Source: Brachionus rotundiformis
Lineage: Eukaryota > Rotifera > Eurotatoria > Ploima > Brachionidae
Length of the DNA: 64,000 bases
Assembly: GCA_016802295.1 (NCBI GenBank)
Contig: JAESIW010000137.1
Span: 983,318 to 1,047,317 of the forward strand
Direction: 5' to 3'
A program made the position numbers and the translations under genes. Below the pieces are notes generated by a model, which did no database searches, had not been told where the DNA came from, and was given only the letters and a program-made list of their open reading frames with translations. The first letter of the stretch is position 1. Each line of letters begins with the position of its first letter. Below are positions 10,566 to 22,455 of the stretch, piece by piece.

Positions 10566-11978
10566 TTACTCAACAGTGTTTAAGCCGGACATAACTTTAG
10601 TTTTGGTTCTATTTCGATTATCCAAAAATATAAATATACACTCGAACAAAATTTCAATCAATTCAGCAAAAGTCAAAAAACTAACTCCCAGAAAAAGCCC
10701 AAGCTGTCCTCCTAGGTTGCCAAGCAACGATCCGAAGCTAATTTCTGGTTTTTCTTCAATTTTTTCTACCTTATTTTCACCAAAATATACATTAAAAGAC
10801 AAAACGCTATCTTTGATTTGTTCCAAGCTTATATTTTCATTGGGAAATTTTGAACTAAACGACTTGTCTGATAACATGTTCAAACTTTGTCTATAGCTTG
10901 GAAAACCTGCCATATTATTGAATATGCTATAATAAGAATATTCACATTCAATCGGACATTGTTCGAAGCAGTAGCCATAATTTTTGGTCAAATTCTCAAA
11001 ATTGTTTATGCACTCGTTTTTTTCCATGAAAGATGAAAGGTTTAATTTTTCACATCCAATGGAATTTTCTTTGGTTATTTTTTCAATAGAGCAGTTTCTG
11101 ATGCACCATTTTTGTGTATAAGAACCATGAGAATCAATTGTATTCCTATAATAGACAGAATTGAACTCATTCCTATTATTTGGATTCTTGACACAGTTAC
11201 TATAAGGTTTTGACAACTTGCTGATTGATATTTTGTTAAGGACAAAATTAGTTTCAGAGCCAGTTTGGACAAATTTTCCTTCTTCCAAGTACAACGGAAG
11301 TGTATTTTGGTCATGGATAACTACGACTGCTCCGAATCGCTCTTCCCAGCATGGCTGATACTCTCTAGGACCGACAAATAGCTTTACTTGTAAACCATTC
11401 AGCACCCCAGGCTGTTTTGCTTGCTCTATTGGAATTTCTCTCTTGAATGAATCCTTTCCATAATTGAATGTGTAGCACTTGCCATAAAATGAAGGCTTTT
11501 GAACATAAAAATTGTTTGTATTGCAAGGCTTTCTGTCATATTGGCATGATATAAGCATTTTTTCCAAGCTAAAGCCTTCAAGGTCCGAAAGTCCAAATCT
11601 CAGTTGGTAGTTTGTTTTCTTGTTACAACTTTTTAAGTTTGGATTATCATCCAAAAACGATTCATTTAAGTATTTGGTAGCTTTTTGTAAATTTTCTTCA
11701 ATGGTAAAGTCATAAGGATTGATATTACAAAATGTCACAGCGGGAAAATCTAAATTTGTTGTTTCAGCTATTTGCACTTTTACAATTACATTAAATTCCA
11801 AAAAATGTATAATCATGGTAATAACTGAAAATACTGTATAGGAAAAAGATAATGAAAATGTAAAAATCCAAAAAATTCGAATAAGTAAGCTTTTGGTTCT
11901 TAGGATATTGGGAATACCATGGATTGTACTAGACAGAGCTATATCTTTTAACTTTTGCTTGTAGCTAGCTCTTAGCAT
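10566..11978 (-). CDS. DEG/ENaC family sodium channel subunit
   Basis: A plasma-membrane, usually amiloride-sensitive cation channel subunit of the degenerin/ENaC/ASIC superfamily; members are gated by touch, protons or peptides, or are constitutive. Single exon, 470 residues, normal for the family. Features: the N-terminal gating motif His-Gly at residues 20-21; TM1 near residues 31-58; the post-TM1 signature FPAVTFCN; a cysteine-rich extracellular domain including WCIRNCS and CFEQCPIECEYSYY; and TM2 around 424-450, preceded by GGQLGLFLGVSFLTFAEL. The selectivity-filter position reads G-V-S, matching the GxS rule. The gating stimulus cannot be told from sequence. The gene lies about 1.7 kb from the neuropeptide precursor and converges with it; whether they are functionally linked is speculation. 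Confidence 0.95.
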   Translation of the reverse strand: MLRASYKQKLKDIALSSTIHGIPNILRTKSLLIRIFWIFTFSLSFSYTVFSVITMIIHFLEFNVIVKVQIAETTNLDFPAVTFCNINPYDFTIEENLQKATKYLNESFLDDNPNLKSCNKKTNYQLRFGLSDLEGFSLEKMLISCQYDRKPCNTNNFYVQKPSFYGKCYTFNYGKDSFKREIPIEQAKQPGVLNGLQVKLFVGPREYQPCWEERFGAVVVIHDQNTLPLYLEEGKFVQTGSETNFVLNKISISKLSKPYSNCVKNPNNRNEFNSVYYRNTIDSHGSYTQKWCIRNCSIEKITKENSIGCEKLNLSSFMEKNECINNFENLTKNYGYCFEQCPIECEYSYYSIFNNMAGFPSYRQSLNMLSDKSFSSKFPNENISLEQIKDSVLSFNVYFGENKVEKIEEKPEISFGSLLGNLGGQLGLFLGVSFLTFAELIEILFECIFIFLDNRNRTKTKVMSGLNTVE

Positions 11979-13084
11979 TTTTATTCTTATTTAATTTCTA
12001 TCTAGAACAATAGAAATTCTACATTATATAATAAATTGAGAGGATATTATTCAATCAAAAAATCTACATTTATTTCCAAAATTAAAAGCTAGTTGTAACT
12101 TTTTAATTAAAATTTCATATAAAAAAACACCTAATGTTTGTCAATTAATCATATTCACGTTTTTTAAAGCATAAAATTCAGCGGAAAAATAACTCTTACT
12201 TATATAATAAAAATTAATACTTCATTAATAAAAAAAAAGTCAAATTAGATGGTTGATTTTAAGTCATTTATGAAATAATGCCAGTCTGATATTTTAATTG
12301 GTAAATATTTATCTAAAAATTTTTAATTTGAAGTTACTTTATAAACAAATCAATTAATTTGATAAAAAGTTATCAAAAAAATTACCAAATTACATTTATC
12401 AATAAACATAAATCATGCAATAGCTACCTGTATATCCGAATTAATTTTGATTGTGACCCTATACAGCAGACTCAATTCAACAGATAATTGGGAAAAATTA
12501 ATGAAAGAGTTGGTCATTGAACGGGATTTATGGAAAGAAAGCAGCTTCATAGTAAAATTGGAATCTTTGGAATATCAATCAAATATTGCCATATTCTTTC
12601 ATTAAATTAAGAAAATTGAATTATAAGTATATATGTAATTATTCTATTCTCAAACTGTTATACAACTTGGTCATGTCTTACTCATCTGTCCAAAGCTTCA
12701 GTCCAAGTTAAAGATTTTACACAATTGAAAATAGTTTTAATAATTATCTCTTATTTAAAATAGTATAACTGCCACTGTAGAAACAAATTTAAACACTTTT
12801 CACTCAATGGCCTACTTAAAAAGTCGTTTTAGAGAACGGAACCCCAATATGGTACCATTGTAGAAAGAAAATATACCTTAAGATCCCTAGCGAGATCAGA
12901 CAATTGAAAAATTATTTAATCGAGGAATAATGAGGATTACTTGCACCAAGCAAAACCATTTATTTTATTTTTTCTAATTAAGAGTAAAATTTTTTATTCA
13001 TTTTCTGATTGAATGGTCAAATACATGGCAAATGGCGTTCAATAACAAGCAATTCTCAGTCAGCTTAAAAATGAAGGAAAAACT
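11979..13084. other. Intergenic, no gene seen
   Basis: AT-rich region upstream of the DEG/ENaC gene. No convincing exon or repeat is seen until the LINE fragment begins. Confidence 0.5.
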
Positions 13085-13560
13085 ACACATTGCATTCGTA
13101 TGACCACACATGGAATATGCCATAGAAGTGTGGCGCCCTTAAAAAAAGTATATCGCAGCGCTTGAAAGTGTTGTGAGACGAGAAACTAAACTAGTTAAGG
13201 GCGTAAAAGACTTGCCATACGAATGCAAACTCAAAAAGCTAGGTTTGACAGTACTAAAGGAAAGGAGACAGAGAGGCGACTTAATCGAGTTCTTTAAAAT
13301 AAGTACTGGACTGAGTATGGTGGACTGGCACAACCCAAATAAGATGATGAGCTCTATTACAGTTGATGGACCAGCGTGTAGCATTCGCGGAAACAAGCAG
13401 GTCTGGAAAAACAGTTCACCATGAATAGGTACCAAGAACATTTTCTGTCAAATAGAATAGTTGAAAATCAGAACAATTTAACAACAGAGACTATCACATC
13501 CAGAAACAAAGACATCTTCAAGAAAAGATTAGACCATTCAGGAGTCTTCAAATGGTAATC
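13085..13560 (+). mobile_element. CR1/jockey-like LINE 3' fragment, decayed
   Basis: One frame reads through the end of a reverse transcriptase ORF: PHMEYAIEVWRP, KKYIAALESVVRRETKLVKG, then LKERRQRGDLIEFFKISTG, and after a short break LSNRIVENQNNL...NKDIFKKRLDHSGVF. Family elements have VRPHLEYA, where this copy has V, stop, PH; the TGA there could come from CGA by C-to-T change. A second stop follows WRP. The element is 5'-truncated and inactive. Confidence 0.85.
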
Positions 13561-14571
13561 GCTACCATAGCAAGCAAAAGCTTGCTCTACAGTTAACCTG
13601 TTGTAGCTTGTTATTATTTCTTTTCTATAAATTTTTTTGCCACAGTGGCGAAATATTTAGTAATTTTCTACCAAGAGAGTTTTCTTTCTTGCTACTTCAG
13701 TAAAAGTTTAATTTTTTATGAATTTAATTAATAAGAGATGAAAAAACTTAAACAATTTAAGGAACAGTAAAAACCAAATAAAACCGATGGCAAAATCAAA
13801 AATGGTGAATAAAAATTCGTATATTTCTATTCAAGATTAACCAAAAGTTTAATACTGAAGTTTAAAACATTTAAGAGGTCAATTTTGAATAATTTTTATA
13901 TTATTTATACTGAATTTGTTAGTAATTTGAATTTTTAACTATAATAAATTATTAAATTTTTTCAAATAACCATTTTATCAAAAGCATAATTTGAATTTTT
14001 TTCTCTCCATTTAAATAATAATAATAAAGAGTAAATACAGTAAAAGACTTTTTTTTGGTCATTTTCGAAGCTTGGACAAAGAAGACTCCTCACCCTTTTC
14101 CAGCCTGTCTTTAAAACTATTGACAGTTTTAGGTTCACAGATGTATTTGTGAAAAAGCTTCCTACAAGTTGTAGAAAAATCAGTTCAAAGTTTACAAATT
14201 ACAAATTTTTACAATTTAATATTTGAAATGACCGCCTTGACCGCAATTTTTAGCCTTGGTTCAATGGTCTTATTTTTGGAGATTACTTTCAGACTCTTTT
14301 CACAGATGGTACTGAAAGAAATTTAAAAAAAAAATTTATTTTTGAATAAAATTCAGCTTAATTTTGACAAAATATATTCTCAAATACTTGAATGAGTGCA
14401 AATTTGAAATTAGTTTATTTGATCTACCATCTAACTAGAAAAAATTTGAAAGCAAATTCACTTATTTTTGCATTTATATACGTGTCATTAAAAATAAAAA
14501 ATAAAAACTTAAATATTCCTTTACAACAAATCCTTCAAAACTAAAAACCAAAATCCCTTTATTATTTAGAT
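13561..14571. other. Intergenic upstream of COPA
   Basis: AT-rich. Around 14060-14175 the minus strand reads EPKTVNSFKDRLEKG, resembling the terminal motif of CR1-like LINE ORFs, so a further very short LINE scrap is likely. The rest holds nothing recognisable and includes the presumed COPA promoter. Confidence 0.45.
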
Positions 14572-17500
14572 ATGCTTATAAAATTTGAGACAAAATCAGC
14601 CCGTGTAAAAGGTTTATCATTTCATCCCAAACGACCATGGGTACTTGCATCGCTTCACAACGGCGTAATCCAGCTATGGGACTATCGGATGTCAACAATG
14701 ATAGACAAATTTGACGAACACGACGGTCCAGTTCGCGGCATTGCATTTCACAGCCAACAACCACTTTTTGTTTCTGGAGGTGACGACTACAAAATTAAAG
14801 TCTGGAACTATAAGCAAAGAAAATGCTTGTTTACACTTCTGGGTCACTTGGACTACATACGTACCACATTTTTTCATCACGAGTACCCTTGGATAGTGAG
14901 TGCATCTGATGATCAGACTATCAGAATATGGAACTGGCAGTCCAGAAATTGCATTAGTGTTTTGACTGGACATAACCATTATGTGATGTGCGCTCAGTTC
15001 CATCCGTCTGAAGACTACATTGTTTCTGCTTCTTTGGATCAAACTGTGCGGGTATGGGACATTTCGGGCTTGAGAAAAAAGAATGTTGCTCCTGGTCCGG
15101 AGGGATTTCATTCCCATTTGCAAAGATCAACAGGCACTCCCGATCTATTCGGCCAGACAGACGCAGTGGTCAAGCATGTCTTGGAAGGACATGACCGAGG
15201 AGTCAATTGGGCATCTTTTCATCCAACTCTTCCTTTAATTGTGAGCGCTGCAGATGACAGACAAGTAAAGCTATGGAGAATGAATGATACCAAAGCTTGG
15301 GAGGTGGACACATGCCGTGGTCACTACAACAATGTATCTTGTGCCATTTTTCATCCAAAACAAGAGCTAATGCTGAGCAACTCTGAAGACAAGTCAATTA
15401 GGGTTTGGGACATGTCAAAACGAACATGTTTGAACACTTTCCGTAGAGAAGATCGCTACTGGGTTATCACAGCTCATCCGACTCTAAGTCTTTTTGCCGC
15501 TGGTCATGACAATGGCATGCTTATATTTAAGCTAGAGCGTGAAAGACCAGCTTATGCAGTCTATGGAAATTTCCTTTTCTATGTAAAAGAAAAAACTCTA
15601 CGTAGACTAGACTTCACTAACTCTAAAGATATTGCTCTAATGACATTAAGAAAGTAGAAAATAATTATTAAATTTTTTTAAAATTTTTATTTAATTAAAA
15701 TTTTTAAAGTTCTGGAAGAGCTCCATATTACAGTATGTCATATAATCCAGCTGAAAATGCTGTGCTTTTGTCCCATCGTGTTGCTGGAAACTTGGACAAT
15801 TGTTCATATGATATGTATTTTATTCCCAAAGAGAGTGATTCATCAAGCCCTGATGGTAAATTGGGAGATTCTTTGGGTACAATTCTTTAATTTGTATTTA
15901 GCACCGGAGGGAAGACGATCTGCTGGCTTGACTGCTGTTTGGGTGGCTAGAAACCGTTTTGCAGTCTTGGATAAAAATCACACAGTAAAATTTTAATTAG
16001 AATTTATGTAAAAAATTAAATTAACATCTTGAGAAGATTTTGATCAAAAATTTGAAAAATGAGACCACAAAAAAATTACAGTTGCCCAATAGTGAGGAGA
16101 TATTTTATGCCGGTACTGGTAATTTGCTGGTAAAAGAAGGTGATATGGTCACTCTTTATGATGTTCAGCAAAAGCGCACATTAGGTTCGGTACGACTACC
16201 AAAGGCCAAATATGTGGTCTGGTCCAATGACATGTCGTATGTAGCTATTTTGGCCAGACACCGTAAGTTCATTTTTTGTAGCAATTAATTAAAAAAAAAA
16301 AAAAAAACTTGATAATTAATTAAAAAATACAGCATTTAATTTTATTTGTTTATTAAAAAATTAAAAAAATTTAAGAAATTTTGATATGTGACAAAAAATT
16401 GGAACAGCTTTGTTCAATAAACGAGAATACCCGAGTGAAATCAGGCTCTTGGGATGACAACAGTGTTTTTGTGTACACAACTAGCAACCATATTAAATAC
16501 GCCTTGATAAATGGGTAAATTTTTTGCCAAACATGGCAAAAAATGGCAAAATTAAGCTTTGAAACTTTTCTTTTAAGAGATCACGGTATTATCCGAACTT
16601 TGGACTTGCCTGTTTACATTTCAAAGATAAAAGGTGATATGGTCTTCTGTTTGGACCGCGAAGAGCGACCTAGAATAATGAACATTGACTCGACTGAGTA
16701 TAAATTTAAATTAGCTTTGGTAAACAGAAGATATGACGAAGTGTTGTACATGGTCCGAAACGCAGTGCTTATTGGCCAAAGCATTATATCTTATCTGCAA
16801 AAAAAAGGCTATCCAGAAGTGGCACTTCATTTTGTCAAGGATGAAAAGACTCGCTTTGGTCTTGCACTTGAGTGTGGTAATATAGACATTGCGTTGGAGT
16901 CGGCAAGGGCATTAGATGAAAAAAGCTGTTGGGAAAAATTAGCCGAGGCTGCATTGATGCAAGGCAACCATCAAATAGTAGAGATGTGCTATCAGCGAAC
17001 CAAAAATTTTGACAAATTATCATTTTTATACTTGATCACTGGCAATTTGGATAAGCTTAAAAAGATGATGAAAATAGCTGAGGTAAGAAAAGATGTGAAT
17101 GGACAATTTCAGACAGCTCTGTTTCTTGGTGATGTAACTGAGAGGGTTAAAATATTGGAAAATTGTGGTCAAAAATCTTTGGCCTATTTGACCGCTAGGA
17201 CGCATAATTTGGACGAGCAAGCAGATCGGCTAGCTGAGGAAGCATTTGTGGACACAGCACCACCAGAGACCATACCAGATGCAAGATTACTCAAGCCACC
17301 AGTTCCAATATCACAACAGGAATCAAATTGGCCATTGTTAAGTGTTACCAAAGGATTTTTCGAAGGAAATATCGCTTCAAGAAGCAACACCACTGCACCT
17401 AGTGCACCAATTAACACTTTACAAACAGCTAATGTTGATATTAGCGCTGCTGCCAAGACTTGGGATGAAGACGCTGATTTGGAATTGGATGAAGACGGAG

Positions 17501-18705
17501 AAGTGATTGAAACAGATATCAAGGGCGAAAGTGGCGAAGCTGGATGGGATGTGGATGATGGTGAATTAGAAATTCCAGCTGATCTTAATTCTCTTGCGGT
17601 CGAGAATACTACTGAAGAGGAATCAAGTGGATTTTTTGTTCCACCAACAAAAGGCTTTTCTCTGGCTCAGCAATGGTGCAACAATTCAAAACTTCCGGTT
17701 GACCATGTTTTAGCCGGATCATTTGAGACAGCCATGCGCCTCCTTCACGACCAAGTTGGCATTGTTGACTTTGACCAGTACAAAAACATTTTTATGCAAA
17801 CTTATGCCAGATCAAGAACCTGTTTTACAGCATTGCCATCTCTACCTCCTCTATTCACTTATCCGCTACGATCACAGAATATCCAAAACCCAAAAAATAT
17901 ACTTCCAGCTGTTGGCTTAAAGCTAAATGATTTAATTCAGCGTTTGCAAAAAGCCTATGACTTAACCACAAATGGAAAGTTCAATGAAGCCATTGAGAAT
18001 TTTAGATCTATTTTGCTAAATGTGCCTCTACTAGTGGTAGAAAATAAACAAGAAATAGCAGAGGCTCAACAATTGATAGAAGTTTGCCGAGAGTACCTAG
18101 TTGGTTTACAAATGGAAATGCATAGAAAAGAATTGCCCAAAGAAAGTATTGAAGATCAGAAGCGTGCATGCGAGTTAGCAGCCTATTTTTCCCACTGTAA
18201 CCTACAGCCCATTCACAAAATTCTAACTCTACGAACTGCTTTGAATCTTTTCTTTAAACTTAAAAATTATAAAACTGCCATGGTGTTAGCCCAGCGATTG
18301 CTTGAGCTAGGACCAAGTCCAGATGTTGGCCAACAAGTATTTTTTGATCATGGTTAAAGTAGACAAAAATTAATTGTTTTTTTTTACCATTTAAAGACTC
18401 GAAAAATATTGGCAGCTTGTGAACGCTCGCCAACAAACGCTCACGAGCTCAGGTATGATGAATACAATCCGTTCGATATATGTGCAGCATCATATGTGCC
18501 CATATACAGGTAACTATTGAGACTATTACTTTTAGATGTTTGTGTGAGGATAATTTTTTTAAGGGGAAAGCCAGTAGAGAAGTGTCCATTGAGCGGTGCT
18601 TGCTATTTGCCCGAATTCAAGGGTCAATTGTGCCGAATTACCAAAGCAACTGAGATAGGAAAAGACACCATAGGATTGAGAATTAGTCCCATTCAATTCA
18701 GATAG
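14572..18705 (+). CDS. COPA: Coatomer subunit alpha (alpha-COP)
   Basis: Alpha-COP is the largest subunit of the COPI coat and mediates Golgi-to-ER retrieval and intra-Golgi transport. Eight exons give an open 1229-residue protein (human 1224): 14572-15653, 15710-15855, 15902-15984, 16037-16262, 16376-16514, 16578-18336, 18397-18509 and 18564-18705. The N-terminal WD40 propeller carries KIKVWNY, TIRIWNW, TVRVWDISG and SIRVWDM repeats and recognises dilysine cargo. It is followed by a second propeller (ENAVLLSHR to IRTLDLP), the alpha-solenoid (KGYPEVALHFVKDEKTRF, GNHQIVEMCYQRTKNFDKLS), an acidic linker near WDEDADLELDEDGE, and the C-terminal domain that binds epsilon-COP, ending RISPIQFR. Introns are 45-114 bp. 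The start matches the human MLTKFETKSARVKG terminus. All joins are supported by near-complete alignment to animal alpha-COP. Confidence 0.98.
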
Positions 18706-19169
18706 ATTTTTGTTTTTTAAAAGCTTATTATTTTGTATTTTCTTCAGAATAAAAACGCAGATTTTATTATTTGATCATAATATATATTTTTAATTCGATT
18801 TTTAATTATATTTCTTTATTTATAAAGTTTGCTAATGAATTATTTTTAAATTATCAAATAAAAATTGCATAAAATTTCTTTATATTTGATTTTATATTTT
18901 TAAAATTGAAGTCATTATTTTTGAATTATTTGAAAAAAGTTTTAGTTTTCTTTTTTATCAGTATGAAAAATATTTTATTTTTTCCTTGTGGAGCATATTG
19001 TCATATCTGTTTTGATTTCCAATCCAGTGAATTCTTTTTGCCATTAACTCTTGCTCATCACTTCTGAATTCATCTGTTTTTCGCGGTTATCTTAGTAAAA
19101 TCATATTTACCTAGTGAATAGATAATTTTTGTGACTTTTATAATTGCACAAATATCTTAATTAAGACAC
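18706..19169. other. Intergenic downstream of COPA
   Basis: COPA 3'UTR followed by AT-rich DNA. The part beyond about 18990 may be the 3' end of the adjacent RTE-like LINE remnant, which is read on the minus strand. Confidence 0.45.
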
Positions 19170-20110
19170 GGACAATACGTCCGCTAATTTATGGTAACCT
19201 GTGGACGAAGGCTTATAATTGCTGTAATCTTTATCTCCTTATTCACTCTTTGTCCCCATTACATTCCCATTTTAATGAGCTCTTTGGTGGTTACTGATCT
19301 CCATGTTATTGCCGGTCATCCTACCTTTCTTTAACCTTTGGTGTCCACGGAAGAGCTCTGTTTGATATTCATATTCTTTCTTTTCACTCTAAGTACACGT
19401 TTTTTGTTCTTGATACATTGAATGGTTGGTTCTGACTCAATTTGGTTCCTTGCCGTAGCATTTTGATTTCCAAACTGATTTGAGTCTGGCAAATGTTCCT
19501 TTTGCTTAATGTCTTTTGCCAATCTGGTTTTATGCACATGACTTTAAGAATTTGTTTATCAAATCTTGTATTTTCATAAGCTTGTACATTTCTCTATTTG
19601 TTATTAGCAGCTAATCATCTACTAAGTCTAAATCTTCAAGCTTTGTTGTTAAATCCCGTTGTATGCCCCTCGTGATTGAGGTAGTTTCCTCGTTAAATAA
19701 TCAATCACATCTACGAACAGTGTGGAGAGACAACACATCCTTTTCTAATTCCTGTTCACACTTTGAAGCTCTCAGATTGTCATTTTTACAGAATTACGCA
19801 ACATTTGAACCAATGGTACGAATCTTCTCTGGTATACCATAAGTTCTAAGTATGGCCCAAAGTGTTTCTCTCTGATTACTGTCAAATTTCATCTTGATGT
19901 CGAAAAAGTTTAAGATTAATGGGCTATTCAATTCTAGACTATGTTCTATGATGTTATTCAGTGCCTTCTGATATGACTTCTTGACGCCTTATCTTGTTGA
20001 AGAGATCGTATAATATTCTTATTGTACACCTTTCATCATCTTTGGAATTTCTGTAGATACGCCATCTATACCTGGGGCTTTCCTGTTCTTCAGAAATTTT
20101 GAAACTTGTA
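19170..20110 (-). mobile_element. RTE-clade LINE remnant (reverse transcriptase)
   Basis: On the minus strand, pieces of an RTE-type reverse transcriptase appear in the right order. LKNRKAPGIDGV lies near 20060-20095, matching the LxNxKAPGxDGI motif. Near 19850-19930 comes FDSNQRETLWAILRTYGIPE, matching the AFDSVDRxxLWxILxxYGIP motif around the catalytic palm. Near 19280-19330 comes PAITWRSV, matching the C-terminal RPxxTWRR motif. Many stops and frameshifts separate them. The family differs from the CR1-like fragments elsewhere in the window. Confidence 0.8.
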
Positions 20111-20613
20111 GCTATCTTATCTAATATACGATTACAACAACTAATGTGAAAAGCTTTTAGAGTTAAATAAACAAAAAATATTTTATTAGCGTCGAGGAAA
20201 TGATAAAAAATAAAAAATATCTATCTATAAAGTATTTGAAAAAAAAATTATTGTGAAATATTGTTCTACATGATTTATAGGTCATTTTGTATAAAAATGT
20301 TTAGATTTTATATATAAATTTTTTGAGTCAGTTTCTATAAACTGTACATGATGAAAAGTTTAATTATTAATTTGTTTTCTCATAGAGATAGAGTTGCTTC
20401 AGATAAAACTGATTATAAATAATTAAGAAAAATTTTAAATTTATCATATGATTTAAGGGGTCTAGTGGAAAATGTGAACAATTGTTCACAAAAAAATGTG
20501 ACCACGAGTATCAAGTCCAAAATGTGAATATTTTGTTCACATAATCTCTGGTCACATATTTGGTGACCATAAGACGCTCAATTCCTGATCTATTGTAGTT
20601 AAACTCTCTCTCA

Positions 20614-20940
20614 CTAACTATCTTGGTTATCTATTGGTGTGTCATTGGATTTTGATTTAACTAAAGTTATGGATTCTGTCTTATCATCTTCACTCTCGCC
20701 AATTTCATTTATATCTACATCTCGAAAATCCCTACCACTTTCTTCGCCGAATTCATTTGGATCGACTTCTGAATTTGATCTAGAGCTAATTAATGATCCA
20801 AGTAAAGACCCAATGTCACTATTATCATCGTCTTCATCATCATCATAACTATCTTCATCACCATCGAATTCATGCACTACAGCATCTTGCTCAAGATCAC
20901 CAACAGCATCATGACATTTTTTTTCAAAATCAGACCGTCT
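20614..20940 (-). pseudogene. Acidic open reading stretch inside the TIR element
   Basis: An exon-like frame begins after a TTTAG acceptor at about 20940. It reads a strongly acidic, Asp/Ser-rich protein (DSYDDDEDDDNSDIGSLLGS, later SEVDPNEFGEESGRDFRD) ending at a TGA near 20614. It could be the last exon of the element's protein or a captured host sequence. I do not recognise it. No upstream exon can be joined with confidence. Confidence 0.4.
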
Positions 20941-21150
20941 AAATTTAAAATAATAATATATATATATATACATATGTTAACGTAAATTTGTAAAATCAGT
21001 AAATTTTTAAATTTACTGGTACTTTAGTAAATCAATAAAATAGCTAGTAAAAAAATTTGTTTTATTAATTTCCTGAAAAAATAAAAAATTGAGTAAATTA
21101 CTGAATAAAATTTAGTATATTACTGAGTTAATCAGTAAATTTGAAATTAT

Positions 21151-21705
21151 TTATTTATTTTTACAACTGCCATTAGCCCCGTGACATCTCGAGTTGCATA
21201 AAAGCCCTGCCTTCTTACATGAACAACGATTTGTTAAACATCCCCCAAGACAATTACACTTAAGTATACCTTGACCACCACCAATTGATAGTTCTTTAAC
21301 TGCCTGCCTAACGCTCAATTTTTTATCGAGTCTAACTTCAACTTCAACACTACAATCTTTGACTAAATCAAAACTATTCCTTGCAAACATAGTATCTAAA
21401 ACAGCTGCTTCGCAGGCTAATTCATAAAGCGATTTATCATAATCAATGTCAGCAGTTCTGCAAATCAAGTTGCGAGCCTCACACCTAGACCTCTGTCAAC
21501 GTCAGGAATTGGCAGAGCAACATAATCTCCAATTGAAACTTCTGGAACGTACCTTTTACTTCAAGTGCGCATTGCCTCTGCTTGAAGGCCTTGATTTGTG
21601 CGAACAGTATTTCTAATCCCCAATAAAGTGTCTGCCTTTCGCATTATTTCGGCAATAGCTTGTTCATCTTGAGGTGGTGGTGGACTAACAAGCTCGCCAA
21701 GCTTT
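21151..21705 (-). pseudogene. Integrase-like C-terminal domain with CXC cysteine cluster
   Basis: The decayed coding part of the element runs from LGELVSPPPPQDEQ through SKRYVPEVSIGDYVALPIPD, ICRTADIDYDKSLYEL and SVRQAVKELSIGGGQG to CNCLGGCLTNRCSCKKAGLL and CNSRCHGANGSCKNK. The VPDVDRG-type motif followed by a CXC zinc-binding cluster is the signature tail of integrase-derived DNA transposases common in invertebrate genomes. A stop at the MRT position and a frameshift at DRGLG make it non-functional. Confidence 0.7.
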
Positions 21706-21748
21706 TTATGTGACCAGAGATTATGTGAACAAAATGTTCACATTTAAG

Positions 21749-22088
21749 GATATAAACATTCAGTGAAAACTCGAAGGACTAAAAAATTTTCGAAAAGTAA
21801 AGTAACAGCTGCATTAAGATTTAGGATTAAAAATAGTTTATAGGTTAAAAAGTGTATTAGAGTAATCATTTTAATTAAAAATAAATAAAAAATTAATTTT
21901 TTCAATTAATAATCTTTATTTAAAATTATGAAATTCCATAATAATTAGAATTACTAAAATTAGTGCTGAAAAGAAAGCACAAGTTTTAATTTAATATTAA
22001 TAATTTACTTTCTTAACTTTTTCAATTTAATTAGAATTAATAATGTAATTAAGATTGATCATTTATTTTGACTTTGGTCGAAAAAATT
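21749..22088. other. Intergenic, no gene seen
   Basis: AT-rich spacer between the transposon and the tRNA gene. Nothing recognisable. Confidence 0.5.
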
Positions 22089-22162
22089 TGCCCAACGGGA
22101 GGATCGAACTCACGACCTTCGCGTTATTAGCACGACGCTCTAACCAACTGAGCTAGCCGGGC
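22089..22162 (-). tRNA. tRNA-Ile (anticodon AAT)
   Basis: The minus strand folds into a 74 nt cloverleaf without an intron. The 7 bp acceptor stem GCCCGGC pairs with GTTGGGC (two G-U pairs), followed by discriminator A. The D arm is AGCTCAGTTGGTTAGAGC (A box). The anticodon stem TCGTG/CGCGA encloses the loop CTAATAA with anticodon AAT. The T loop TTCGATC (B box) is present. The T stem (GTGAG/CTCCC) has a T-C mismatch at its second pair, so the gene may be slightly degenerate. A T-rich run that could act as Pol III terminator lies just downstream on the minus strand (TTTTTT, below position 22087). Confidence 0.9.
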
Positions 22163-22455
22163 TCAGTCACAACAATAATTAACTCGAAAAAAAATAAAGT
22201 CCTTTAATTTTAAGTTCATATTTTTTCCATGATATTCAAACCCTTATCAAATTAATTTTTTTTAAAGCGAATTACTTGAATAATTTTATTTTAAATAAAA
22301 AATAAGTCCCATATAATTATTAAGATTCTATTTTTAATTAGAGCAATTTATTTTTTCTATTTTTAAAGTATCTAAAAATATAAAATTTGGTAAAACTTAT
22401 TTTAAAAAAGCTGGGCTTTGATAAAAATTAAAGAAAAAAAAGAGGCATTGTGACA

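Larger units (their letters stand above)
20457..21748 (-). mobile_element. TIR-bounded transposon carrying an integrase C-terminal remnant
   Basis: Inverted repeats of about 38 bp at 20518-20555 and 21709-21746 (core GTGACCAGAGATTATGTGAA) bracket this stretch. An additional GTGAACAATTGTTCAC palindrome lies outside the left repeat at 20474-20489. Inside, on the minus strand, is the C-terminal end of an integrase-like transposase (21151-21705), with VSIGDYVALPIPDVDRG and then a cysteine-rich CXC module at 21151-21250. This resembles the tails of Ginger/KRBA2/SCAND3-type integrases. An in-frame stop (after AEAMRT) and a frameshift (after DRGLGVR) disrupt it, and no DDE core is present. A (TA)n tract and an acidic open stretch (20614-20940) follow. 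The exact superfamily is uncertain. Confidence 0.7.

Noticed and set aside
10576..10896. 106-codon plus-strand ORF
   Set aside because: It is the antisense shadow of the DEG/ENaC TM2 region.
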